Position numbers and translations under genes: made by a program | The notes under the pieces: generated by a model | Database searches by the model: none | Told to the model about the DNA's origin: nothing | Seen by the model: the letters and a program-made list of their open reading frames with translations, nothing else | Source: Embiotoca jacksoni | Lineage: Eukaryota; Chordata; Actinopteri; Embiotocidae | Reading direction: 5' to 3' | Assembly (NCBI GenBank): GCA_022577435.1 | Contig: JAKOON010000002.1 | Coordinates: 2,260,501 to 2,324,500 of the forward strand | DNA length: 64,000 nt | In this document: piece by piece, positions 36,060 to 58,709 of the stretch | How positions within the stretch are numbered: the stretch's first letter is position 1 | Layout of the letters: every line of letters begins with the position of its first letter

Positions 36060-36435
36060 ACCCAGCCACCCACCCGCCAGACCTAAAGAAAGAAAAACAC
36101 ACACACATGCGTTGACACCATCTTTCCCCCACTGTTGTACACTACTGTAAATTGTTAAAATGCAACCAGTCAACCAGCAAACAGTCATCAAGTCATATTT
36201 TCATAAGGAGCGGTCTCATTATTTCTGACGCCAGATTACAACCACAAGGCTTTTATATTGAGTAGTTGTCAATGCTGGATATGATCTGCTCTAACTGTTG
36301 TACTTTTCCACCTCATCCAGCCTCACAGTCCACGTTTAGCCTAAAATAGGGTTAGTGGAAACTTTGTAAATCCAGGTGATGTGTTGGTAAGTTTGTACTT
36401 GGACATCTTTCTGTTCCCAGCATGAAGTTCCACTT

Positions 36436-36437
<2 letters not shown>

Positions 36438-36471
<34 letters not shown>
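36438..36471 (+). repeat. poly-T tract
   Basis: Thirty-four consecutive T. It could be the reverse-complement tail of a retroposed copy, but nothing recognisable adjoins it. Confidence 0.9.
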
Positions 36472-36475
<4 letters not shown>

Positions 36476-39400
36476 CAATAAAAGTTTGAAACTGGATTGG
36501 GTATTATTTAGACCAACAGATCTAAATCAGGACGGTTTACTGTTAAAAACAGCTCGCTGTCATATTTGAAAATGTTTGACTGATGTGTATTGTTGAAAGT
36601 GTGCTGGGTAGGGCTGCTCGGTGGTTAAGAAGTCGTTACTGTTTAGACGGGGTGCTGAGCACGGTAATTGATTTCCTAAGTGAAACAGCATAGGGGACGG
36701 AGGGTGCTTTTAAATATTGCAGCGTTTTCTTTCACTGGATGAATGGCTAGAAGAAGCAGAGGTGGCTCCTCTCCAGACAGAGTGCTTTTCTGAAAGCCGA
36801 TGCTGCTGCATCGAGAACCTGAAAGCGCCGTTCCACTTTTAGCCAGGTGAGCGAGTTTCAGAGCTTCGCTATCCACCAGTTCACCGTTCTGGCTCCAACG
36901 TAGGCAAAACATGTCTCACCCACTAAATATAAATTTGACTTTAACAAAAAAAAAAAAAAAAGAAGAAGGATCAAATATTGTTGCTTTTGTGACTTGTTTA
37001 AATTTGAATGGGATCTGGTGACCTTGTTTTCAATAGTATAATCGGGAAATTACTCACTTTCAGATTCGTGTGTTTTTCACACATGTGCCGTAACGACAAC
37101 CAGACTCGTCACAGCCGGCGTTCTCAAACCACGCGGGAGTTTTTATCAAAATGAAACCAGGCACATATAGTGGTTTGTGGAGCAGATCGCACTCAGTATG
37201 CAGCATGTGTGTTTTAATGCTTTGCAAACACGGGTGTTTTTGCCTGTCGTGTAATACAAAGCCACCACTGAAAAAAAATCAAAAGTTGTGGAAAAATATT
37301 GTGCAAGAAATAAATCAGTCCCCTCAACTGTAGGTTCGGTAGTGACCACAGATGGAGCAAAACCACATCATACAACAAACCACTTGTCGCTAGACACTGT
37401 AAAGTCTGAGCTGGGATTAAAAGCACAGGGCTACTGTTAACATTACATTATATACAGCAAGGCTGTCACGGTAATGAATCTGTGACACTAGCTACTAAAC
37501 CGAGATTACGCTTCTAAAATGACATAATTACAACACCTATCAACCACAATGATAAAACATGGCGATGAGTAAGTAGTTGACTTTAAAAAAAAAAAGGTCC
37601 TCGTTTACATGATCTCCTCCCAAGTATATAACCTGTGAGCTGAAATGTTAGTTGACTAGAAATCACATGTATAGAGAAAATAGTAAAGGATTGATTTACT
37701 AGGTTTCATCTTACAAGTACAAATTTGATTCCCCTGATTATGCGCAAATTCAAAAATGAATATTGTCATTTTTACACTTGAGTTTGCCCGCATTCACCCA
37801 AGAAAATACACTGCGGTGTACAAAATATATTAAACCATGAGCGGTATCAGATTAATTGTGGTTTCATACCTATGGGTTCCCTCTTTCATTTCATGATGTA
37901 CCCACAGTGGCTCAACAGAGCAACTTGGCGTCTTAAATCAGTGCACTCAGCTTCTTGCATCGAGTCAGTTTTGATTATTTGTTCGACAGCATGGGATCGG
38001 CCTAATCCAAGTCAGACTGACCTAGTTTTGTGGGAAGTGGGGGCCCGTCCTCTGGTGTTGTAGCACCATGCACCGGGCCTCCTGCTGATCCGCCAGCCTC
38101 CCCCTCCGTCTCCTCCCTTTATATCCCCTCATTTGTCTGTTAGTATAAGCCCGCCTGTCAGGATGTCCTGTGTAACCTGTTACCGTAATGCATCTGATTG
38201 CATAGCCTGGTGCAGAGGCTGGATGGACAATGGCAAGTGGTAGTAGAAGAAACCACAGAGCAAGTATATTTGTAAAGTGTGTGCACTGTCGCCACATCCG
38301 CTCAATGTTTTGACAAAGGGAAGAGAGAGACGAGCACAGCGAAGGAAACACCCTTTAAAAGGAAACGCCTGCTTCGAGAAGCTACACACTCACTCGAAGG
38401 TGGAAGCAGCATGCTGACGCTGATGATCAGCAGCGATAGCTCCTCCACAGCCAACCGGGGACTGACCTGCAACAAAGCCCGGCCCCATCCAGACCCCGCT
38501 GCAGCTAATACTGTTTGTTTCTGGGAGCAGCAAACCAACCACAACCTAAGTGGCACTCTGAAGCACTAGAATATATAATGCTGCAGAGGCCAGTTAGCAG
38601 GAACAATCAGACAACGGAGACGGGATGCAGCCCTAAGGAGGGAAGGGGTGGGACGGCAGGAGGGCATGAATTATTAAGACCACTATCTTTATTTACCCCA
38701 CCTTTAAAACACTTCTTTGTGCTCAATACATGGCTGAGACTGAAAATATCAAAATATCTGATTACGTAGTCGTGCACATTTCCCCCCCGCGTACAACACC
38801 ACCACTCAAACTCCAATTTTACACCAGATGTACCAGGTCCCTATTGTTTCCTCATTTTTCATTATGTTTGTTCCAGTCATTTTCCTTTAGTCTTCGGCTC
38901 TTAAAGTCCTTCGAGGACCGATCTTTGACGGCACAAAAACTGTTTGGTAATACGTACCCTCCTGTGCAAAACTTAAACTTGTGCTCTTGTGAATTTCTAA
39001 GATTTGGGATGTGGATCAAGTACAACACGAAAACACTAAAACATGACCTCCAAAGTTCCAGTATTTGAATAAAAAAACAAAACGGTAAACAATAGTGAAT
39101 TCAGACGTAGCCAAGGCTCCAGTTTTTATTAAGATTCTTGTATTGATGAAAACAATTGACAAGTCAGTCGGGTTTGTTAAAATGACTCAACATGAAGTTG
39201 AATCCTTGGCGAGAGTGAAAATATTTCACCCGACTTTGATTCATCTTCGATTGTCACCCCAGATTAGGAAAATCATCAAATTCTCCTTCTGCCTCCAGTT
39301 GGCACAGATTGAGTTTGATGAATGTTTTTAAAGTTTTCTTTAGGGGTGTGACAGATGGCAGCTGAGGACAGAGCCAGCTCCAGGAAAAAACTGCCTTCAT

Positions 39401-42400
39401 ATTTTTTAACCTGGTCTGAAAAGAAAAAAGACCAGTTATACAAGTACGGCAGCATCTGAGCAGAAGGAGCGTCGTACTCGACTGGGAAGATCCCAGTCGC
39501 TGACCCGGTGACATCACTTTCCATGACCATTAATCAAATGCATACATCATTATACGGGATTTCCTTATGCTGCACTGACTCTTTGCACTGTGTTTCTAGC
39601 ACTCTGTACTGCATGTGCACATTAGTACAGCGTATTTGGCCGAGCACCGTGTTAGGAAAGCTGTATTTCAGGAAGGCCAAGAAAACTTGAGTGTAGTTTA
39701 GCGTAGGCCGACCCCGTTCAGTGTTAAATGCTGGGAAGCTTACCGAGCCGCGCTCCCCTTTACCAAAGGGGTTAATTAGCAGCTACCCTCCCAATTGTCC
39801 TCTGCTTGTTCACTCTCATTAGTTTAATCTGGCTCTGTCCTCCAGCTTGCCTCTCTTGCCTCTATCCTCTTGTGCACCAGAACATCTCGCGGCCTACTCC
39901 GCTCCGAATGTCATCAGGGTGAGGCCTCTCACCTGCCCCAAAAATCTACAGCCAAACCCCGCCCGGCCATCCTCTGACTTCTGTCCCTTCACATGTGCTG
40001 CCCTGAACGTTGGGGATTTAAAAAGTGTCATCAGAGGCCCAGTTCGTTTGCCACTGAAGTTAGTCGTACGGGACGTGTTGAATGGTGTGATTGGACGTTT
40101 TGGCAGCGAACACATTTTGTTGTACCTTAACGTTGCACATTTATGGTTTCAGAAGGGGACAAAGGGACAATTTGTTAACAGGTAAATCAAATTATATTTT
40201 GAAAAAAATATTTTTAATTTAATACAAATTACCATTTAGTATGGTTGAAATTAGCTTTTTAAATCAGCGGCCACTGTTCCTCAATCCCTTTTATTAGGTA
40301 GGTTTTTGTAGAGACATTGATCATTTTTTTTTTTAATCATTATTACCGCGTTTAAAGAAACATCAGCAGAAATGTTCCCTTTTGTGAAGAGGATGTGTTT
40401 GGTGTGAAAATGGATGATGCATTTATGATCACTGCCTTATGGGAAGAAGAAATACCAATGAAATGTGTGTGTGGGGGGGGTCAAATTACACTTCCTCTCT
40501 CCTTGTCACTGTGTTGTGCTCGAGATGTCGGAGCTGATAGGAGTGGCTGGAAAATGTGAAGTCTGCTTCCCTCCTCCTCTTTCTCCTCCTCCTCCCCCAC
40601 CACCTCTCTAAAAATAGCTGGCAGAAAGAGGAGGCAGTGAAGTCGAGGCTCTATCTGTTGGGCTGCCAGTGCTTTCAACACTCCCACCACCAGCAAAAGG
40701 GAAAACGAGTCCTCTGAATCACACCTCTTATGCTAAATACTAATCACCAGCAAAGAGTACTGTTTTGTTTTATGTTTCTGTCAGCAGCTTTCTAAATTCC
40801 AACCGTTTGCAATTGACCTGTTTGGTGTTTTGGAGGGCAGGTTATTCTGGAGCTCAGAGGACATCATGTAAAACATAATTTGGCATTCATTCACGCAAAG
40901 CAGTAAGAAAGTAGCACAATTTTAGCAGAGTAATATTTCAGGATGAGACCGGCTGCATTGATCACCTGATCTCAGACAGAGCATGTGTTTCGCTTGTTTC
41001 AGCCAAAAGTGAAGATAAAAAGCCCCTAAAACAAGAAAGAAGTGAAGGCAGCTGCTTTTTCAGGAATGGCGCAGCGTCACCAGGAAAGATTTCATGTCTT
41101 TTGGTGTAAATAAGTTTTAGTGTTCTGGCAGTTTTTTGTTGCGAAAAAAACATTACTCCATGTATGTAGTAGAAATGTTAGTTTCCATTTGGTCCACTCA
41201 AACAGCAGGCTGCGCACAAACTGCACTTTACATGGTTAAATTGGGTGATTTCATTTACATCACAACCTGTAGATTACATTTAATAAAGCACAGTAGTGAC
41301 TACAGAAAAGGACTTTAACCACCCTGATGAATTCACTTATTCTGATCCACTGACAAAACCTGTGAAAAAAATGTGTCCGTCGCATCAAAAAAAAAACGTT
41401 TTTCATTTGTGCAGAAACGTTGCAAAATAAGTTACTAGTTTAAAAAGGGCTGTAATGGCTTTACTAGGTGTGACAGACGGACGGACAGACAATATGGATG
41501 CTGTTCACATGTTGCAGCAGCGATCAGGCGATCTGTGTGAACAGCCAGCAATGTTTTGGCCCTGCAGACTCCTCCCACAAAAGTTGCGGGGCCATGGGAA
41601 AGCACCACATCGGGAGCAGATATGTTTTCGGGGGGGGCGGATCTGTTGCCCTTCACATTGTTTCACAGCACAGTTTGGTGAACATTTCAAAAGCACAACA
41701 AAGTTTTTACAAACGACACTTTGCGACTGATGGTACAACATATACAATCCCTGAATGTCACCAAGTCCACCACGCTGGTGACGGACGGGAATTATGTCAT
41801 TAAGATTTTAAGAAATGATTAAAACAAGGAAACAACACACGGGATGCTATAAATACTGTATATCGACAATGGAAGCACACTTTTTAGTTTGTGGTCAATG
41901 GCTTTAGGGTAAAGTTACTTTAGCTGTAATGTTTATAATAATTTGGTCATGAGGGACCGATGTTGTTGTGGACGTGTTCGTCAATGAGTGGCTCGCATCC
42001 TCCACCTGATTTTAAATGTTCAAGTTTTAAAGTTTGGTACAAGTTCAGGCTCCAAATTCAGTTGGCGTTGTGGAAAAAGTGGGTTTCTTTGCCTATTATA
42101 CTAATCATATTACAGAGAAGACCAGACTTAGCCAGTGATATTACCATGAGACGTTTTTATCACCAAGATTAGGGGGTTAAGGCGCCTTGCTTGGATGCAG
42201 ACCCAGTTAGCAGCGCTGGCCAATCAGGTGCCAGGTAGCTCCTAAGGTGTCAGACGCTTGAAGGATAAGGTGTTCATTCAGAAGGACACGGCACAGTACC
42301 ACAAGTACCTCAATCGGAACCAGAGAAAAAGGGAGGTAAGGTGTGCTGAGGGTGCAAACGGTGCTGTAGTTAGTCTGTATTTGACTGATTGCCAGGGAGG

Positions 42401-42409
42401 TGGGTTTTT

Positions 42410-42441
42410 AAAAAAAAAAAAAAAAAAATTTTTTTTTTTTT
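42410..42441 (+). repeat. (A)19(T)13 inverted homopolymer
   Basis: A run of A joined directly to a run of T, making a 26-bp self-complementary core about 1.2 kb before the gnb1 ATG exon. Confidence 0.85.
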
Positions 42442-43650
42442 ACTGTATTTCCTTTAGGGAAATGGAGTTTTGTGAAATCATGAGATCAAAAATGGTCTTT
42501 CGGTTTGGTTTGAGGAGAGAGCATAGAAGGAAGTCAAATCTTACATTTACTTGACTGGATGTGTTCACTGAAATTATAATTCATTTCAGAGAAAAGCTCT
42601 GTTGGAAAGTTTTACTTGCTGTGATGGAAACTCGCACGTAAAGTAGTAACGAGTGTACCATTTGGAAATGTCTTTTTCCACAACGTCTCCAATCCTCTCA
42701 GTCAGAGATCATATTAGTTTCAATAGTATCTTTTATTTAGTTTTTGGTAGAATTAGTCTTCTTTCCATGGATAGTGAAAGTGTCGGTGTTAAGAGCGTCA
42801 ACCAGAGGATTGGGGTCAGCGGGATAGCCACTGCTTTTAGGATCATCAGCAGGTTTTGTCTTAACCGGATTTGGCTGGAGGAGCTGAATCAACTGTGTCC
42901 CAGGATTACAGGGATGACATTGGAGGAGAGTTTAGAGTCCAGAGGCCGGAGCATTGACAGCTTCGTCAAACGCTGCCCGTCATCTGAGCACCTTGGGGCT
43001 CCAGCAGTGCAGTGAAACCCTCGCCGGTCTGTTGGCGGGCCGCTCTGCTGTCTTGATATCTGGACTCTTAACCCTTTGCCTCGCTGTGACAGGCAGTAGG
43101 CGGTACGTCTCAGTCGTTGTGACGCTGTACAGCAGCGTGGACTCCGAAAAAGATTTTTTTTTTGCAAATGCATTTTTGCCTTGACCGTGGAAAAACGGTT
43201 ATCAGCCGCTCATTGTGGTCAGATGTTTGCCCAAGGGTTAGCCGTTGTTTGGAATAGAAATGAGAACAAATTCAACATCATCCTCAAAGTTGTTATCTTA
43301 AGCTTAAAGTAGCTGCCTAGTGCTTGTTGCTAGGTAACAGTTTCAAGCTGGCACGGACAAGTCTCGAGCTGTCCAGAAAGTGATTCCCTGCGACTTTGTC
43401 TGGGCCTCACAAAATGGATTTAAAAGACACTTTCTGATCCTCAGCTGGGTTTTTTTTGTTGAAGTAATCATGTCCATAAATTCATGACAGAAGACAAAGC
43501 ATCTTTACACTAGGACCAAGACCGTACATGTAATTTAACAATGTCAACAGTTTAAATTACTCGGTTTGCATTTTGTGTGTTGGTACCAACTTGAAATATG
43601 CAGCATGTGCATGTCTGTATGTTGAGCCTCTCATTCTTCGTCTCCTCCAG

Positions 43651-54610
<10,960 letters not shown>

Positions 54611-54998
54611 AGTCTGAAGGTAAACCAAGACGTTCAGGGATGGTTTGGTGTCCTCACCGGCTCCACCGAGCCTATAAACAGTTTGGATTTACTGCCATCT
54701 GGAGGTTGGGAGTGAGAGTGCAACATGCAACACCAAACGTCAGACATGATGTCATGTTACTACTGAGAGCCTCTGTTGAATTTTACCGTTTCAAATGAAA
54801 TGTTTCAAGCAGATTTTTTTTTTTTCCCCCTGTCTGATGAAATTGCAATTTTATTCTCATATTTTATAATTAAATTGAATTCTACACGTCTCAAATGAAA
54901 CTGACAAACTCTGATGTGCACATATGATCAACGCCTGATTTCATCATTTTTCCATTTCTGGAGTACTAATAGTCAAATCCTGTGTTTTTATTTCCCAG

Positions 54999-57310
54999 AT
55001 GGCATCCGGACCCCAAAGTTGAGTGGAAGACCATTCCTACATCACAATGTTCAATTTTATTGCATATCCAATCTTTTCGAGAAAAAAAAACACCATGATA
55101 CTGACTCCAAACACCACAAAAAAAAACTATCAAGGGCAAAAATTCTCTCTCTCTCTGTCTCTCTCTCTGTCTCTCTCTCTTTCTCTCTCTCTCCCTCCTT
55201 CTCATTTAAAAGAGCACAATTGTCTGTCAATCATTCAGCTCCAAAATAAAATAAAATAATAAAAAAAATAGCTCGAGGAATTTAGTGGTTTCAAAGTGGA
55301 ACGGAGGGGAAAGTTGTGCATTCCTCCCACAACCATGGTCTGGTATTGTAGTAAGTGAAAATACAAAAACCCCGCCGCCACCAAGCAAACGTGTCCTGCG
55401 TCCTCATTATGCACAGGTCTGAGTGAAGGTTATTACACGAGTGATCGAACTCTTAATAGCTTTTTGGCCATGTTTCTTTTTGCTTCTTTGTTGTTTTCAT
55501 TATTATATTTTGTTGAAGAGAGGTAGATCAGTGAACTGTCAGTTCATGTTTAAAATGAGGATCAAAGCTTTGTTTTCTTTCCTAGTCTTTACACATTTTA
55601 GAGAATGTTCTTAAGTCGACAAATAAGCGAACCTTGAGATGGCGTCATTTTAAATCCAGCTTTATCCCACTGGAGAACAAAACGAGAGAATTGAGCTTCA
55701 ACAGGGAGTCCTCAAGCCACTTCTGGCCCTTCTGTATATTTAGCCCCATGATACTTTTACTGTTTCTTTTTTCCAGTGTAGTCCACAAATCTTTGTTTGC
55801 ACAAAAATTAAACTTCGCATATATAGAATAATGTCTAAAGAAAAAAAGTTAACTAACCAAGCACATGCTGTTTATGATAATGAATGCTCGTTTTTAAAAC
55901 GAAAAACAACAAAAAAAAACAAAAACCATTTAACCATTCTTACACCTTTTTGTCTGGCAACAGTGTAGAATAATTAAATGAAGATTAACCCATCGGATCA
56001 TAATCCACCCCGCCCCACTTTTTTATTCTTTTTTTAATTTTATTTCCCCCCCCCCCCCTCCCTCCTTAACTTTAGTTTTGTTTTCCCTGGTTTCTGTTGC
56101 CCGTGGTTGGGACCGGTGATGTGATTTGGTTGGGTAGGGAGTACCTCCACTTTAGCCCGGTTGCAATCCGGACGTTTCTCTTTTAACAGAGGTGCCCATT
56201 CCGTGCTTGGAAATGCAGTTACTACTCTGTGAATGACATGTTGTATAAATCAATGTTTGAAAATAATGATATTGAAACTTTTTAAGTTAAAAACGAAAAA
56301 AAAAAAAGATTTTGGTTGTCTGCCATGGGTGGGTTATCTCTTAGAATCGCATGCTGTAGAATTGCTTAAAAGGTGCATATGGAATTAAGTCCTTTTGATG
56401 TTTTTCTTTAAGAAAATAACCTGTTGAATATATCAATACGATGGTATTTATATTTTTCTTTTCTTTTTTTCTTTTTTTTTTGTTTATTTTGTTTTTGGCT
56501 ACTCCGTGCATACATGATTCAACTAAAATGTCAAAGCTATGCACTCGAGAAGCAAACCCTGCAACATAAACGGTTACTTGGTCCACACTTGGGAGGGATT
56601 CCACAAATTTAAGACGTAACATAAATGTTTAAATTGTACACACATGCATATGTACATTCATTCACCTAAACATACACAATCTCAAATGGAACAAATAATT
56701 TTTCATTCCTTCTGTAGCAAACAAAAATTCCATTTACAAAGAAAAACATTTTATAACAGGTTTTTTTCTGTCCTTTAATAAAAAATGAAAAAAAAAAATC
56801 TTGCAGCATCTGAATGGCAGAATTTTCTGTTGTTCCCTTCTCCTTGTAAACAGAGACGCTCTTTCTTTAGCAGTAGTGACATTTTTTTCCATTCTGTTTT
56901 TTCTCTGCGACATTCTGTACAAAAAAATGTGCTGTAATTGTGCGTTAGGCCTGGAGTTGGCAAAAAATAAAACAAAATAAAAAATATTAAAAATTAATTA
57001 AATTCCCTTTCCTTTTCTCTCTTTCTCCATCAAATAACTGTAGAGCTCTGCACCCCCACTGTTCCCTTTTCACCTTTTGTATTTAATTTTAAAGTCAGTC
57101 AGTGTACAACCGAAAGCTGGATGCAAGATAGAAACTATATTAAAATGTACTGTTATTTAAGATGTAATAAAAAGCAGTTTGAGATGACCTACTGTGTTGA
57201 GTGTGATTCACTTAGAGCGATTCCCACTGAAGCTAGAATGTTGCAGACTGTTTGGTTTCCTTGTAATTATGTTCAAGTCAAATAAACAATTTCTTATCCA
57301 CTGTTGAATC
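54999..57310 (+). other. gnb1: gnb1 3' UTR exon
   Basis: An acceptor (tatttcccag) at 54998 joins the short post-stop segment (54611-54619) to a 2.3-kb AT-rich last exon. It contains a CT-rich simple repeat (about 55147-55198), several T and A runs and a 14-C run near 56047. Candidate AATAAA signals lie at 57166-57171 and 57281-57286; upstream hexamers near 56960 could give shorter forms. Confidence 0.7.
57166..57286 (+). terminator. gnb1: gnb1 poly(A) signals
   Basis: Two AATAAA hexamers, at 57166-57171 and 57281-57286. The second is followed by T-rich and TG-containing sequence. Either could end the transcript. Confidence 0.55.
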
Positions 57311-58440
57311 CGCCTGCCTCCTCTGTGCCGTCGTTTCCACACAGTTCATCTTGTCTTTACACTTTGCTCACCGGCATTATAGTACCTCATAGTACTGTTT
57401 TAATGTGAAAATAAAATCACAGACCGGGTACCGCCATCGTACCCGCTCACACTTCCTGAACACGTCTGTAGAGATATCTTTTGACATGTTGGATACGTCC
57501 ACAGCTCCGTAACTAGGAGCCTAGTCAGTCCCTTGTCGTCATATTCCCGGTCTGGACAGAGACTGGAGACACCTGGCTGTCCCACCAGGTGCTGGTCTCT
57601 GCTCCACACAAGGATACACTCCTAGGTCTTTACTGCCCTCTGCTGGGCACAAGCATAAACTACAAGAAGGGAGTTCCAATATGAAGATTCATTTTTTTTT
57701 TTTTTAGATTCAATCTATATTGTTAGGTTAGAAAAAGGAACAGAAGCTTGGACGTGTGAAGATAACACTTTTATTGTATCAGTAATACTGCATGTTAGAT
57801 GACTCCATCAAAAACTCTTGCATAACTAATAATAATAAAAACATTTACTCACATAGCTAAGTCTATTTCTGAGAATCTGAGATGAAAAGTATGTATGAGA
57901 AAATTGAATTTAAAAAAAAGTATCCTGTATCTACTATTTGCACAGATTTTAGTTCATCAAAAAGCCCCTATTTGAAACATTGACTGATGAATTGATGGCA
58001 TAACTGCTGTCTGACCCTGATCACCGAGCAGGCCGTAGTTTCCTTTAAGGAAAACTTAACATTTTGCGATGGTCGTATCTGTCATGACTGACGGGTTAAA
58101 GAGCTGAAACAACTTGACCAACTGTAGAGTTTATATGACTTTCACTGTCCACACCTGTTCAAAGGGCACTTCACATGACAAGAAAATAGACAAGAGTTGA
58201 TGTTATTAATCACGATAACTACAGTAAACAATTGAATATTATAAAATATAAATTGCACAATATGTCCACACAAAGGTTATTTTATCGTTTTTAATATTTG
58301 GGTAAAATATATCTGCTAACATTACTATGGCCATAAAACAATACAGTGGTTAATAAATGAATACGTGCATCAGCTGTATGTTTATGACTTCGGATAAATT
58401 GAAATACATGTCACGAATTTAATCCTGTGGAATATAATTT
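57311..58440 (+). other. gnb1-nadk intergenic gap
   Basis: About 1.1 kb of AT-rich DNA with no supported gene or element. The short gap and shared strand follow the conserved gnb1-nadk neighbourhood. Confidence 0.65.
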
Positions 58441-58600
58441 CCTCAATCTGCATAATCACTTCGTCACGTGTTCACCTGATGTCATGCGGAAGTTACAGCC
58501 TTTGTTTACTGAAGTCGGCTAAGATGACGTAATCGAAGAGCGAGCCTGTGATTGGTCGGCCAGGACCAGGAAGTGGCGAGCTGACTGTTGTTAGCGGGCT
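58441..58600 (+). promoter_or_regulatory. nadk: nadk core promoter region
   Basis: Upstream of the CpG-rich first exon lie a CACGTG E-box (58465-58470), a CRE-like TGACGTAA (58525-58532), an inverted CCAAT box (ATTGG, 58551-58555) and an ETS-like AGGAAGTGG (58568-58576), and I saw no obvious TATA box. The cluster is typical of a housekeeping promoter. The motifs are seen; their use is inferred. Confidence 0.55.
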
Positions 58601-58709
58601 CCGAAAGTAAAGATGTTGTAACGTTGTCGGACGAAACAACGGCGAGGCCGTGACCCGAAACGGCAGTCTGCGCGTCTGTGTTGCTCCCTCTAACGTTTCT
58701 GGTGGAAAG
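58600..58709 (+). other. nadk: nadk non-coding first exon (start approximate)
   Basis: A CG-rich leader ending at the donor ggaaag|gtaaaa. No ATG in it connects to the NADK frame. The 5' end is inferred from the promoter motifs. Confidence 0.5.

Larger units (their letters stand above)
22976..43650 (+). other. gnb1: gnb1 intron 1 (20.7 kb)
   Basis: No further gnb1 exon was recognised. The intron holds an 18-bp triplicated repeat, a GAA tract (about 24644-24671), a (TA)n tract, an AT-rich palindrome cluster at 26.69-26.93 kb, a CpG-rich antisense ORF (28.67-29.06 kb), a SINE-type tail (35.17-35.24 kb) and several homopolymers. Most ORFs are short and featureless. A long 5' intron with promoter-proximal CpG-rich DNA is usual for this gene. 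Confidence 0.6.

Noticed and set aside
54966..55249. ORFs in the CT-rich gnb1 3' UTR
   Set aside because: They are low-complexity translations (Ser/Leu or Arg/Glu) of the CT repeat.
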